64,000 bases of DNA from Pseudonocardia sp. EC080619-01 (GTDB taxonomy: Bacteria > Actinomycetota > Actinomycetes > Mycobacteriales > Pseudonocardiaceae): contig NZ_CP012184.1 of NCBI RefSeq assembly GCF_001420995.1, positions 4,820,501 through 4,884,500 of the forward strand. The letters run 5' to 3'. Below, piece by piece: positions 53,902 through 62,748 of the stretch. The notes under the pieces were generated by a model that was not told the DNA's origin, did not search any database, and was given only the letters and a program-made list of their open reading frames with translations. Every line of letters starts with the position of its first letter. Positions within the stretch are counted from its first letter, which is position 1. Both the position numbers and the translations under genes were made by a program.

Positions 53902-55233
53902 TCAGAACTCCTGGAGGTTCTCGGCCAGGGTGGAGTGGGCGTAGCCGTCTCGGATCGCGCCGCGCCGCCGCAGCGCCGGTGCGAGCCCGTCGGTGATCTC
54001 GGCGATCTGCACCCGGGTCGGCGGGACGTACAGCAGGAACCCGTCCCCGCCGGCCTCCTGCATGATCTCGTCCATCTGCGCGGCGACCGTCTCCGGCGAG
54101 CCGACCAGCCCGAGGTCGGTGATCTGGAACGAGGTGGCGGCGAGCTCGCGCAGCGTCTTGCCCTCCTGCCCCTGGAACAGGTTGGCGATCGAGGAGCGCT
54201 CGCCGTTGCCGCGGGAGGTGTCGATGTCCTCGACGCGGGTGTCCGGGTCGATCCCGCCGAAGTCGATCCGGCCGCCCGAGGTGTAGGAGAGGTTCCACAG
54301 GTTGTACTCGACGGCGAGGTCGGAGCGGCGGGCGAGCTTCAGCTGCTCGGCCTTGGCCCGGGCCTCGGCGTCGCTCGCGGCGACGACCGGGCTGGCCAGG
54401 AACAGCAGCTTGACCTCGTCGGGACGGCGGCCGTGGGCGGCCATCCGGCGGTGCAGGTCCTCCCGGTAGGCCTTGATGTCGTCGACGCTCTTGCACATCG
54501 CCATCTGGGTGTCGACGTGCTTCGCGGCGAGCTCGCGGCCGGGCGCCGATCCGCCGGCCGACGCGATCGGGGGCTGCCGCTGCGGGCCGGGGATCGTGTT
54601 GAGCGGTCCACGGCTGGAGAACCAGCGGCCCTGGAAGTCGATCGGCTCGACCAGGGTGTGGTCGGCGTAGACGCCCTTGACCGGGTCGGCCAGGACCGCC
54701 CCGTCCTTCCAGCTGTTCTGCAGTGCCTTCACGACCTCGACCCACTCCTGCGCCATCTCGTAGCGCTGGTCGTGGTCGAAGTGCTTCTCGAACCCGAAGT
54801 TCTGGGCGACGCGGTCGGTCACCGAGGTGACGACGTTCATGCCGACCCGGCCCTCGGTGAGGTGGTCGAGCGTCGTGAACAGCCGCGCCGCGAGGTACGG
54901 GTGGTACTGGATCGTCGAGACGGTCGGGACGATGCCGAGGTGCTTCGTCCGCTGCGTCATCAGCGGGACCAGCGGCATCGGGTCGTTCTTCGGCGCCATG
55001 AACCCGCGGCGCAGCGACGTCTCGGCCGAGCCCTGGTAGGTGTCCTCGACCATCGCCGTGTCCTCGATGAGGACGTAGGTGAAGCCGGCCCGCTCCAGCG
55101 AGGCGGCGAGATCGACGTAGAGGTCCGGCTTCATCCAGTCGAGGTGGTTGCTGCCGGTCCAGGGGCCGTCGGCGGCCGGGTTCCAGGGCTGGATGCCGAA
55201 GCCGTTACCGAGGAACCATCCGAGGTGGAACAT
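53902..55233 (-). CDS. FMNH2-dependent LLM monooxygenase (NtaA/SnaA/DszA family)
   Basis: 443 residues. HLGWFLGNGFGIQPWNP at the start, LERAGFTYVLIEDTAMVEDTYQGS, TIQYHPYLAARLFTTLDHLTEGRVGMNVVTS and ASAGGSAPGRELAAKHVD match the two-component monooxygenases that use reduced flavin supplied by a separate reductase (nitrilotriacetate, EDTA, dibenzothiophene sulfone, pristinamycin enzymes). The importer and reductases are encoded just upstream. Substrate not readable. ATG at 55233, 27 bp after the ABC ATPase. Confidence 0.9.
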   Translation of the reverse strand: MFHLGWFLGNGFGIQPWNPAADGPWTGSNHLDWMKPDLYVDLAASLERAGFTYVLIEDTAMVEDTYQGSAETSLRRGFMAPKNDPMPLVPLMTQRTKHLGIVPTVSTIQYHPYLAARLFTTLDHLTEGRVGMNVVTSVTDRVAQNFGFEKHFDHDQRYEMAQEWVEVVKALQNSWKDGAVLADPVKGVYADHTLVEPIDFQGRWFSSRGPLNTIPGPQRQPPIASAGGSAPGRELAAKHVDTQMAMCKSVDDIKAYREDLHRRMAAHGRRPDEVKLLFLASPVVAASDAEARAKAEQLKLARRSDLAVEYNLWNLSYTSGGRIDFGGIDPDTRVEDIDTSRGNGERSSIANLFQGQEGKTLRELAATSFQITDLGLVGSPETVAAQMDEIMQEAGGDGFLLYVPPTRVQIAEITDGLAPALRRRGAIRDGYAHSTLAENLQEF

Positions 55234-55260
55234 GCGAGGTGTCCTTCCGAGGTGCGGGTG

Positions 55261-56016
55261 TCAGGCGTGGGCGGCCACGAGGGCCGCCGTGTGGTCGTGG
55301 ACGGGGGAGGAGAGGACCGCGCCGGTGCGGCCGTGCTCGACGACGTGGCCGTGCAGCATCACCAGCAGGTCGTCGGTGGCGAAGGCGGTGGCGGGCAGGC
55401 CGTGCGAGACGAACAGGAGCCCGGCGCCGTGCTCGCGGCAGTACCGGACGATCCGGTTGAGCACCGCGCCCTGCACCGACACGTCGAGCGCGGAGACCGC
55501 CTCGTCGCAGACGAGCAGCCCGGGGCGCACGACCATGGCCCGCGCGATCGCCATCCGCTGCCGCTGACCGCCGGACAGCTCGTGCGGGTGGCGGTCGAGC
55601 ATCGCCGGCGGCAGGCCCATGTCGGCGACGGCCTCCTCCGCGACGGCGTCCGCCCGGGCCCCGGAGTGCCCGCCGAGCAGCCGGGCCGGGGTGCGGAGCG
55701 CGTCGCGCACCGTGCGCCGCGGGTCGAAGGTCGACGTCGTGTCCTGGGCGACGAGCTGGATGCGTCGCCGCAGGTCGCGGCGGCCCGCCGTGGTGGACAT
55801 CCAGGCGGTCTGGGTGCGGCCGTCGATCGTGATCGTCCCGCCGGACGGCCGGTCCAGGCCCGCGATCATCCGGGCGAGCGTGGACTTGCCGGACCCGGAC
55901 TCGCCGACGATGCCGATCCGGTCGCCGGCGTCGACGGTCATCGACAGTGGTGCGACGGCGGTGCGGTCGCCGAACCGCCGGGTCACCCCCTCCAGGACGA
56001 CCTGCGGCGCGCTCAC
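55261..56016 (-). CDS. Dpp/Opp-type ABC transporter ATPase (second)
   Basis: 251 residues. Walker A GIVGESGSGKSTLARMIAGL, Q-loop LVAQDTTSTFDPRRTV, signature LSGGQRQRMAIARAMV, Walker B LLVCDEAVSALDVS, H-loop VSHGLP. It lacks the long C-terminal oligopeptide extension common in DppF. GTG at 56016 overlaps the previous gene by four bases. Confidence 0.92.
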   Translation of the reverse strand: MSAPQVVLEGVTRRFGDRTAVAPLSMTVDAGDRIGIVGESGSGKSTLARMIAGLDRPSGGTITIDGRTQTAWMSTTAGRRDLRRRIQLVAQDTTSTFDPRRTVRDALRTPARLLGGHSGARADAVAEEAVADMGLPPAMLDRHPHELSGGQRQRMAIARAMVVRPGLLVCDEAVSALDVSVQGAVLNRIVRYCREHGAGLLFVSHGLPATAFATDDLLVMLHGHVVEHGRTGAVLSSPVHDHTAALVAAHA

Positions 56017-56903
56017 GCCGCGATCCCGAGCTCGTCGTCGGTCATCGTCGGCAGCTCGTCGAGACCGGCCGAGGCGAGCGTCGGGATGCAGCGCAGCAGG
56101 CCCCGCGTGTACGGGTGCGTGGCGGCGCCGAGGTCGTCCGAGCGGAGCTCCTCGACCAGCACGCCGCGGTGCATCACCAGGGTCCGGTCGGTGTAGCGCC
56201 GGCACAGCCCGATGTCGTGGCTGATCATCAGGACCGACGCGCCCTGCGTCTCGCAGAGCTCGACGAGCAGCTCCACGGCTCCCCGGGCGAGCGAGGCGTC
56301 GAGCGCGCTGGTCGGCTCGTCGGCGACGAGCAGCCGGGGCCGCCCGGCGAGCGCGATCGCGGTCATGACCCGCTGGCGCATCCCGCCGGAGAGCTCGTGC
56401 GGGCGGGCGGCCATCACCCGCCGGGTGTCGGTGAGCCCGACCCGGGTCAGCCACTCCCGGGCGGCGTCGGCGGCCTCGGCGCGGCCGTCCACCCCGCCCG
56501 CGCCGCGCAGCACGGCGACGAGCTGGCTCCCGACCGTCCACAACGGGTCGAGGGAGGTCATGGCGTCCTGGAAGACCATCGACATCCCCGGGGTGCGCTG
56601 CGGCAGCCGGGTCAGCTCGCGGCGCAGCGGGACGCCGGCGAACTCCATCCGCCGCGCCTCGACGGTCGCGACCCGCTGGTCGATGAACCCGGCGACCGCG
56701 AGCCCCAGGGTCGACTTGCCCGACCCCGACTCGCCGACCAGCGCGATCCGCTCACCGGGGCGCACCGTGAGGTCCACCCCGCGCACCGCGTGCGACGTGC
56801 CGTACCGCACGTCGAGTCCCTCGACCGCCAGCACCGGGTCCGCGGGCACGGGACCCGCCGGTGCCGCCGGTGCCGCCTGCGCGGTGTCCATCTGCGCGGT
56901 CAT
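56013..56903 (-). CDS. Dpp/Opp-type ABC transporter ATPase (first)
   Basis: 296 residues. An Ala/Pro-rich leader of 20 residues precedes the ATPase: Walker A LVGESGSGKSTLGLAVAGF, Q-loop FQDAMTSLDPLW, signature LSGGMRQRVMTAIAL, Walker B LLVADEPTSALDASL, C-terminal HPYTRGLLRCIP typical of the Dpp/Opp group. ATG at 56903 overlaps the binding-protein stop (ATGA). Confidence 0.93.
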   Translation of the reverse strand: MTAQMDTAQAAPAAPAGPVPADPVLAVEGLDVRYGTSHAVRGVDLTVRPGERIALVGESGSGKSTLGLAVAGFIDQRVATVEARRMEFAGVPLRRELTRLPQRTPGMSMVFQDAMTSLDPLWTVGSQLVAVLRGAGGVDGRAEAADAAREWLTRVGLTDTRRVMAARPHELSGGMRQRVMTAIALAGRPRLLVADEPTSALDASLARGAVELLVELCETQGASVLMISHDIGLCRRYTDRTLVMHRGVLVEELRSDDLGAATHPYTRGLLRCIPTLASAGLDELPTMTDDELGIAA

Positions 56904-58522
56904 GAGCCCTCCAGGGTCAGCTGCGAGTAGTCGATGGTGTTGTCGGTGCGGAACACGTAGCCGCCGACGTCGCCGCGGAAGGCATTGAGCGGCTGGACGT
57001 AGGCCATCCAGATGGTCGGGACGTCGCTCTGGATCCGGCGCTGCGCGGCGTTCCAGGAGCGCCCCGCCGTGACCGAGAGCGGGTCGCCCGCCGCGTTGCC
57101 CGCGGCCAGCGCCGTGTCGAACCGGGAGTCCTCCCAGTCCGGCCAGTTGATCGGCGAGTCGGCGGTGTAGAACAGCGCCAGCTCGTAGGGCGGGGACTGG
57201 ACGACGGCGTAGTCGCGGCCCATCGACGCCTGGAAGGTCTTGGCGGCGAGCCCCTCGTTGAACGCGGCCGACGGGACCGGCTCGATGGTGATCGCGAACC
57301 CGGCGTCGCGGGCCGCGGTCTGGATCTGGACCGCCGCCTCCTGCAGGTCCGGGACACTGGCGTTCACGGTCAGGGTGAAGGCGACCGGCTCGGTGTGGCC
57401 GGCCTCGGCGAGGATCCGGCGCGCCTCGGCCGGGTCGTAGCGGAACGGCACGAGGCCGTCGCCGTCGTAGCCGGGTGCGCCGGGGGACAGCATCCCGGCC
57501 AGCTGCTCCGCGCGTCCCTTGTAGACGTCGGAGACGATCTGCTCGTAGGGCACCGCGCGGGCCAGCGCCCGGCGGACCGCGACGTCGTCGAAGGGGGCCA
57601 TGGTCGTGGTCAGCGGCATGTAGACCATCGCGTTGGTGGGGGCGCTGAACACCTGCGCCCCGGTCTCCGCGATCCCGACCTGGTCCGCGGGCCGCAGCTG
57701 CGCCGCGACGTGCGTGTCGCCCTGGGCGAGCAGGTTCGCCCGGATCCCGGCGTCGGCGACGACCCGCTGGATGATCCGCCGCACCGGCGGTGCGCCGCCG
57801 GCGTAGTCCTCGTTGCGGACGTAGGTCGTCTGCTGGCCGGGGGTGAAGCTCTCCAGGCCGTAGGCGCCGTAGCCCCAGTTCCCGTTGCTCGCCGACCACT
57901 CCACCGCGTACGGGTCGTCGGGCGTGACGTGCGCCTTCAGGACCGTTGTGTCGTAGATCGCCGCGGTCGTGTTGGACAGCAGCGACAGCAGGGTGAACCC
58001 GTAGCCCGGCTCGTCGACGGTGAAGGACACCGTCATCGGGTCGAGCACCCGGATCTGGCGTTCCGGGTCGACGATCACCGGCGCGTTCACGAACGGGACG
58101 ATCGAGGTGGCGGTGGCGAACTTGCGCTCGTAGGACCAGCGGACGTCCTCGGCGGTGACCGGGTTCCCGGCGGTGGAACGGGCGTCCGGGTCCAGGTGGA
58201 AGGTGTAGGTGAGCCGGTCCGGGCTGACCTCGTAGCGCTCGGCGAGCAGCGGCTCGAAGCGGTAGAGGTCCTGGTGCCGGGCCTGCCCGCCGCTGCCGTC
58301 GACGTAGGGGTTGCGCAGCAGCGTGGCGTTGGTGTTGGCGAGGTACTCGGCGCTCTCGTAGCCGGTGCCGTTGGAGTCCTGGGCGAAGGACTGAGCCTGC
58401 GCCCCCGTCACGATGACGACGGTGTCCCGCTCCGCCTCCACCGCGCCGGCACCGCAGCCGGTGACCAGCACGGCGAGCGCGGCGACGAGACCGGCCAGCG
58501 GCGCGCGGCGGCCGGCGCTCAC
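56900..58522 (-). CDS. Dpp/Opp-type substrate-binding lipoprotein
   Basis: 540 residues. Lipoprotein signal LVAALAVLVTGCGAG with Cys at 23. SBP family 5 sequence: YRFEPLLAERYEVSPDRLTYTFHLDPDARSTAGNPVTAEDVRWSYERK, and a late DWEDSRFDTALAAG segment. Binds the imported solute outside the membrane. The GTG at 58522 overlaps the permease stop by four bases. Ligand unknown; family ligands include peptides, nickel chelates and small organic acids. Confidence 0.92.
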   Translation of the reverse strand: MSAGRRAPLAGLVAALAVLVTGCGAGAVEAERDTVVIVTGAQAQSFAQDSNGTGYESAEYLANTNATLLRNPYVDGSGGQARHQDLYRFEPLLAERYEVSPDRLTYTFHLDPDARSTAGNPVTAEDVRWSYERKFATATSIVPFVNAPVIVDPERQIRVLDPMTVSFTVDEPGYGFTLLSLLSNTTAAIYDTTVLKAHVTPDDPYAVEWSASNGNWGYGAYGLESFTPGQQTTYVRNEDYAGGAPPVRRIIQRVVADAGIRANLLAQGDTHVAAQLRPADQVGIAETGAQVFSAPTNAMVYMPLTTTMAPFDDVAVRRALARAVPYEQIVSDVYKGRAEQLAGMLSPGAPGYDGDGLVPFRYDPAEARRILAEAGHTEPVAFTLTVNASVPDLQEAAVQIQTAARDAGFAITIEPVPSAAFNEGLAAKTFQASMGRDYAVVQSPPYELALFYTADSPINWPDWEDSRFDTALAAGNAAGDPLSVTAGRSWNAAQRRIQSDVPTIWMAYVQPLNAFRGDVGGYVFRTDNTIDYSQLTLEGS

Positions 58523-59391
58523 CGGGCACCCCCGGCGAACAGCGCGCGGGCGGCACCGGCGGCCGAGGCCACCGCGAGACCCAGCGCCAGTGCGGGGAAC
58601 AGCGCCCCCCACCAGCGGCCGACGGCGGCGTCGGTCGCCTCGAGCGCCAGCATCGAGCCCCACTCCGGGATCGGCGGCACGATGCCGACCCCGAGGAAGC
58701 CGAGCCCGGCGCAGAAGATGACGGCGATCCCGAAGATCGCCGAGGTGTTCTCCAGCGCCGCGTGCGAGGCGTTCGGCAGGACGTGCCGGACGATCAGGGC
58801 GGGCTCGCTCTCCCCGGACATCCGGGCGGCGTCGACGTAGCCCTCCGACCGGACCCGGAGGACCTCGACCCGGACGAGCCGGGCCTGCACCGGCAGGAGC
58901 AGCAGCGCCAGCGCCAGGACCATGACGAGCGGCTCGCGGCCGAAGAACGACAGCAGCACGAGACCACCGATCACGGTGGGCACGGCCTGGACGAGGTCGA
59001 TGCCCCGGGCGGTGGCACGGGCGGCGATCCCGGCCGGGCCGCGACGGGCCTCGTTCATGCCGGTGACCAGGCCGACGACGAGCGCGGCGAGGGTGCTGAG
59101 CACCGTCACCGACAGCGCGATCAGCACGTCGAGCCGGGTGGCGGTGAGGACGCGGGAGAACACGTCCATCCCGTTGGTGTCGGTGCCGAACCAGTGCGCC
59201 GACGACGGCGGCGACGACGGCGTCGCGACCACGCTCTGCGGGTCCCACGGCGCCAGCAGCGGACCGACGACGGCGAGCACCAGCAGCAGCGCGAAGGGGA
59301 GCGCGAGGAGCGGGCGGGCGAGCCGGGGCCGGGCCGCGGGGCGTGGCCCCGTGACCTCCCCCGGGGTGAGGACGGCGGCAGTCATGTTCAC
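58519..59391 (-). CDS. Dpp/Opp-type ABC permease (DppC-like)
   Basis: 290 residues, six transmembrane helices. SAHWFGTDTNGMDVFSRVLTATRLDVLIAL is the DppC N-terminal signature; YVDAARMSGESEPALIVRHVLPNA is the EAA coupling loop. The GTG at 59391 gives VNMTAAV and overlaps the previous stop by four bases, as at every other junction in this operon; ATG at 59385 is an alternative. Confidence 0.91.
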   Translation of the reverse strand: MNMTAAVLTPGEVTGPRPAARPRLARPLLALPFALLLVLAVVGPLLAPWDPQSVVATPSSPPSSAHWFGTDTNGMDVFSRVLTATRLDVLIALSVTVLSTLAALVVGLVTGMNEARRGPAGIAARATARGIDLVQAVPTVIGGLVLLSFFGREPLVMVLALALLLLPVQARLVRVEVLRVRSEGYVDAARMSGESEPALIVRHVLPNASHAALENTSAIFGIAVIFCAGLGFLGVGIVPPIPEWGSMLALEATDAAVGRWWGALFPALALGLAVASAAGAARALFAGGAR

Positions 59392-60485
59392 TCCCCGGTG
59401 ACCGCGCCGGGACGTCGCCGGACGTCCAGGGTCATGGTCACGAGATCGACGACGAGGTAGATCACCAGGCAGGACGCCGCGGTGACCACGAGGAACGAGC
59501 GGAGCGCGACCACGTCGGCGGTGGTGACGGCGTCGACGGCGTACTGACCGAGCCCGCCGAGCGCGAACATCGACTCGAGCACCACCGCGCCACCCATGAG
59601 GTAGCCGAACAGCATCCCGATCGTCGCCACCATCGCCGGCGCGGCGCGGCGGTAGACCGAGAGCACCACGACGCGGCGGGGTGCGCCGGTCGCGATCCGG
59701 AAGCGGGTCGCGGGTGCGTCGATCGCCTCGTCGAGACCGACCAGCAGCATCTTGATCAGGATCGCCGAGTGGGCGGCGATCATGACGAGCACCGGGAGCA
59801 GGAGGTGCCCGGCGAGCGAGGCGAACGCCTCCCCGTTGCCGGTGAGCAGGGCGTCGAGCAGGGTGAACCCGGTGACGGTGTCCGGGGCGGGCACCATCGG
59901 CGACGTCCGTCCCGACGGGGCGGGCGCCCAGCTCAGCGCCGCGTAGAACACGAAGACCGCGGCGATGGCCAGCACGAACTCGGGGATCGCACCGGCGGAG
60001 CGGGCATAGCCGACGACGACCCGGGAGAACCAGGACCCGCGGCGGGTGACCGCGAACCACGACACCACCAGGGTGGCGACGGTCGAGCCGACCAGGCCCA
60101 GGAGTGCCAGCTCGAGGGTGGCGGGGAGCCGGGTCGCGAGCTCACCGGCGACGTCGCGGCCGGTCGCCAGCGAGGTGCCGAGATCGAGGGAGACGAGATC
60201 GCCCAGGAAGCGGCCGAGCCGCTCCCACCAGGGCCCGTCCAGCCCGAGGTCGGCCCGGGCCGACGCGTAGTCCTCGGCGGAGAGCCGGCCGCCGGTGAGC
60301 GCGACGACGGGGTCGCCGGGGATCAGGGAGACCAGGAAGAACGCGACGACGGCGAACACGAGCACGTGGACCGGCAGCATCGCCGTCCTGGTGACCCACC
60401 AGCGGTGCCGGTCGAACCACCGGCCCGTTCCGGGGGACGTGTCGGGGACCGGCGCCACGGCCTGGTCGGTGTCCGGGAACCGCAC
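59388..60485 (-). CDS. Dpp/Opp-type ABC permease (DppB-like)
   Basis: 365 residues, six or more transmembrane helices. FAVVAFFLVSLIPGDPVVALTG is the DppB first helix; RIATGAPRRVVVLSVYRRAAPAMVATIG is the coupling loop; GGLGQYAVDAV ends the family core. The GTG at 60485 has GGAGG five bases upstream. First gene of the importer operon, with a 211-bp leader. Confidence 0.91.
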   Translation of the reverse strand: MRFPDTDQAVAPVPDTSPGTGRWFDRHRWWVTRTAMLPVHVLVFAVVAFFLVSLIPGDPVVALTGGRLSAEDYASARADLGLDGPWWERLGRFLGDLVSLDLGTSLATGRDVAGELATRLPATLELALLGLVGSTVATLVVSWFAVTRRGSWFSRVVVGYARSAGAIPEFVLAIAAVFVFYAALSWAPAPSGRTSPMVPAPDTVTGFTLLDALLTGNGEAFASLAGHLLLPVLVMIAAHSAILIKMLLVGLDEAIDAPATRFRIATGAPRRVVVLSVYRRAAPAMVATIGMLFGYLMGGAVVLESMFALGGLGQYAVDAVTTADVVALRSFLVVTAASCLVIYLVVDLVTMTLDVRRRPGAVTGE

Positions 60486-60627
60486 GGTGACCTCCTCTGA
60501 AGTCGGATCGGGGGTCGGGCGGCACCCCGGTGTGCCCGTCCGGTCCGCCCGGGAGCCCGGGCGGGGGAGTGCTGGGGAGAAGCCTCGACGGCGGGTGTTG
60601 CGTCCGGTGTCCGTCACCGTCACGGTC

Positions 60628-60642
60628 GATTTGCGCGACCGG
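60628..60642 (-). promoter_or_regulatory. Shared 15-bp sequence, importer copy
   Basis: GATTTGCGCGACCGG (plus strand), 143 bp upstream of the importer operon start. The same 15 bases occur at 62501-62515 upstream of the flavin-reductase operon. Here it also forms an inverted repeat with CGGTCG on its left. Possible common regulator site. Confidence 0.45.
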
Positions 60643-60696
60643 TGCCGGGACGGTCGTCGCAGGTCAGCGCCGTCGGGGCGGGGAAATACGCGGGTG

Positions 60697-61197
60697 TCAG
60701 GCCCGCACGCCGGTCAGCGCACCGACGACGGGGGCCCACCGCTCGACGTAGCCGGCCAGGGCCGCCCCGCCGGTGGGGTCGTCGTCGAGCAGGTAGAGGC
60801 CCGGCACGGCGCACGTGCCGCCCAGCTCCGTCAGCACCGGCCGCAGCAGCAGGTCCGGTGCCATCGCGTGCGCCGGCCCGGCACCGAGCATGAGCGGGAC
60901 GGCCACCACGCCCTCGAGCCCGGTCCCGCCCGCGAACTGGTCGAGGAACAGCTTCAGCAGCCCGGTGTAGGTGGCCTTGAAGGTGGGGCTCGCCATCACG
61001 ACGAGATCCGACCCGCGGACGGTGTCGACGGCCGCGGTGACCGCCGGGTCGCCCCAGCCCAGCAGCCCGGGGCCGAGCTCCGCGAGCTCGACGACGTGGT
61101 CGGGCTCCCGCCCGGTGAGCGAGCGGGCCAGCAGCTCGCCGGCCGCCCGGGTGCGGGAGCCGGGCTTCGGGTTGCCGACGACGACGGTGACGGTCAC
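60697..61197 (-). CDS. NAD(P)H-dependent FMN reductase
   Basis: 166 residues, flavodoxin-like. VTVVVGNPKPGSRTRAAGELLA (phosphate-binding loop), SPTFKATYTGLLKLFLDQF (SsuE/MsuE-type signature) and LMLGAGPAHAMAPDLLLRPVL. Provides reduced FMN for the monooxygenase. GTG at 61197 overlaps the RibB-like stop by four bases. Confidence 0.88.
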   Translation of the reverse strand: MTVTVVVGNPKPGSRTRAAGELLARSLTGREPDHVVELAELGPGLLGWGDPAVTAAVDTVRGSDLVVMASPTFKATYTGLLKLFLDQFAGGTGLEGVVAVPLMLGAGPAHAMAPDLLLRPVLTELGGTCAVPGLYLLDDDPTGGAALAGYVERWAPVVGALTGVRA

Positions 61198-61928
61198 AGG
61201 TGCTCCAGGTGCCGGGCGGTGGGGTGGGTGGTCGCGAGCGGTGCCGCGGGGTGGCGCCGGGTGCGGGCGAGCACGCCGGCGGGGTCGTGCAGGTCGGCGG
61301 GGTCGCGCGGGTCGGCGGGATCCCGTGTGAGGTGGGTGAGCACCTCGGCGGGATCGGCGACGACCAGGCCGTGCCGGTGCGCGATCCGCACCGCCGTCGC
61401 CGGGTCGGCCAGCCCGGTGCCCGTGCCGACCAGGCCGGCGGCCAGCGCGACCGGGGGGAGCCCGGCCGCGCGGCACAGCGCCACCGCGGCCTCGTCGGCC
61501 CCGGCGCCACCGGGCCCGCCGCCCTCCGCGACGCGGACCGGGAGCAGGTGCCCCGGCCGGCGCAGGTCGTCGGGCCGGGAGGCCGGATCGGCCAGCACGC
61601 GGGCGGTGAGCGCGCGGTCGACGGCGCTGATGCCGGTGCCGACCCCCTCGGCGTCGACCGAGACGGTGACGGCGCCGCAGCGGGTGCCCGGATCGGCCCG
61701 CAGGGCGGGCAACCGCAGCCCGTCGGCGCGGCCGGGTTCCATCGGGACCCGCAGCAGCCCGGAGGTGTGCCGGATCAGCCACGCGGTCCAGGCGGTCCCG
61801 GCGAGCGCGGCGGGGAGCACGGCGTCGCACGGCCGGTCGCCGTGCCGCGGGGCGAGCACGACCGGCCGCCCCGCCCGGAACGCCGCGACGGCCGCGGCGA
61901 CGGACCCGGCCGGTGCCGCCGGGATCAC
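61194..61928 (-). CDS. Degenerate RibB-like protein (DHBP synthase fold, catalytic residues lost)
   Basis: 244 residues. The fold of 3,4-dihydroxy-2-butanone-4-phosphate synthase is recognisable: AVAAFRAGRPVVL, RHTSGLL at 53-59, GTGISAVDRA at 97-106, RPGHLLPVRVAEGG at 124-137. But the acidic loop DEDRENEGD is replaced by PRHGDRPCD (27-35), HTEA is replaced by ADEA (144-147), and the late Glu motif by GLV (165-167). These residues bind metal and substrate in the real enzyme, so ribulose-phosphate chemistry is unlikely. Overlaps both neighbours by four bases, so it is integral to a flavin-reductase operon. Confidence 0.8.
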   Translation of the reverse strand: MIPAAPAGSVAAAVAAFRAGRPVVLAPRHGDRPCDAVLPAALAGTAWTAWLIRHTSGLLRVPMEPGRADGLRLPALRADPGTRCGAVTVSVDAEGVGTGISAVDRALTARVLADPASRPDDLRRPGHLLPVRVAEGGGPGGAGADEAAVALCRAAGLPPVALAAGLVGTGTGLADPATAVRIAHRHGLVVADPAEVLTHLTRDPADPRDPADLHDPAGVLARTRRHPAAPLATTHPTARHLEHL

Positions 61929-62422
61929 GCGGCGTCCTCGACCAGCCGGTGGAACCGGCTGGCCTGGAACACGATGGGGGCGACGCCGTCGTGGGTCTGG
62001 AGCGCCTCGACGCGCAGCAGCGCGAGGACGTGGTCACCGGCGTCGACGACGTCGTGCAGCGAGCAGTCCAGCCAGGCCGCGGCCCCGGTGAGCAGGACCG
62101 CCCCCTCCGGTGTCGCGTGGTGGACGAGCCCGGCGAACCGGCCGGCCGCGGGCCCGGCGAGCTGCCGGCAGGCCGACGCCTGGTCGGCCCCCAGCACGGA
62201 TACCCCGAGCCGGTCGCGGTCGGCGAGCAGCGGCCAGGTCGTCGACGACCGTTGCACGCAGATCGAGACCAGTGGCGGGTCCATCGAGACGGAGACGAAG
62301 GAGCTCGCGGCGATGCCGACGGGGACGCCGTCGCGCAGCGCGCACAGCGCCGTCACACCGCTCGGGAACGCCCCGTAGGCACGCCGCAGGTCGGCGGTCT
62401 CCCGGATGTCGGGCACGATCAT
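61925..62422 (-). CDS. HpaC-type flavin reductase
   Basis: 165 residues, split-barrel FMN-binding fold. LRRAYGAFPSGVTALCALRDGVPVGIAASSFVSVSMDPPLVSICVQRSSTTW is the family core. Makes free reduced flavin for a two-component monooxygenase, probably the LLM enzyme at 53.9-55.2 kb. ATG at 62422 preceded by GAGGAGG. First gene of a three-gene operon. Confidence 0.92.
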   Translation of the reverse strand: MIVPDIRETADLRRAYGAFPSGVTALCALRDGVPVGIAASSFVSVSMDPPLVSICVQRSSTTWPLLADRDRLGVSVLGADQASACRQLAGPAAGRFAGLVHHATPEGAVLLTGAAAWLDCSLHDVVDAGDHVLALLRVEALQTHDGVAPIVFQASRFHRLVEDAA

Positions 62423-62748
62423 GGTGGCCTCCTCGAATGTGCCGATGGAGGACACCGAACCGGGGCGCGGTTGCCGATCCGTTACGCCGGACGATCCGCC
62501 GATTTGCGCGACCGGGGGCGGCGGGGCCCGGTGCCGTGACCTGCCCGGACCGGGCACGCCGGCGGGAAAACGCCCGGCACACGACGGCGACGGTTCCCGG
62601 CCGCGGGCCCGCGGCGTAACCTCGCCGGCACGCCGGGTGATCACCGTGGAGCGCGGGCGGCCGGCGTGCGTCACACTGTCGACACCGGCGACGCCGTCGA
62701 CGCCGTCGCCACCGCACGACCACGCGCACGAGACCGGGGAGACCGACG
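62423..62748. other. Divergent gap between flavin reductase and the small membrane protein
   Basis: 326 bp with no supportable gene. It holds the second copy of the 15-bp shared sequence, 79 bp upstream of the flavin-reductase start, and short GACGCCGTC-type repeats near 62690-62712. Confidence 0.5.
62501..62515 (-). promoter_or_regulatory. Shared 15-bp sequence, flavin-reductase copy
   Basis: GATTTGCGCGACCGG (plus strand), identical over 15 bases to 60628-60642 and in the same orientation relative to the genes downstream. Confidence 0.45.
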
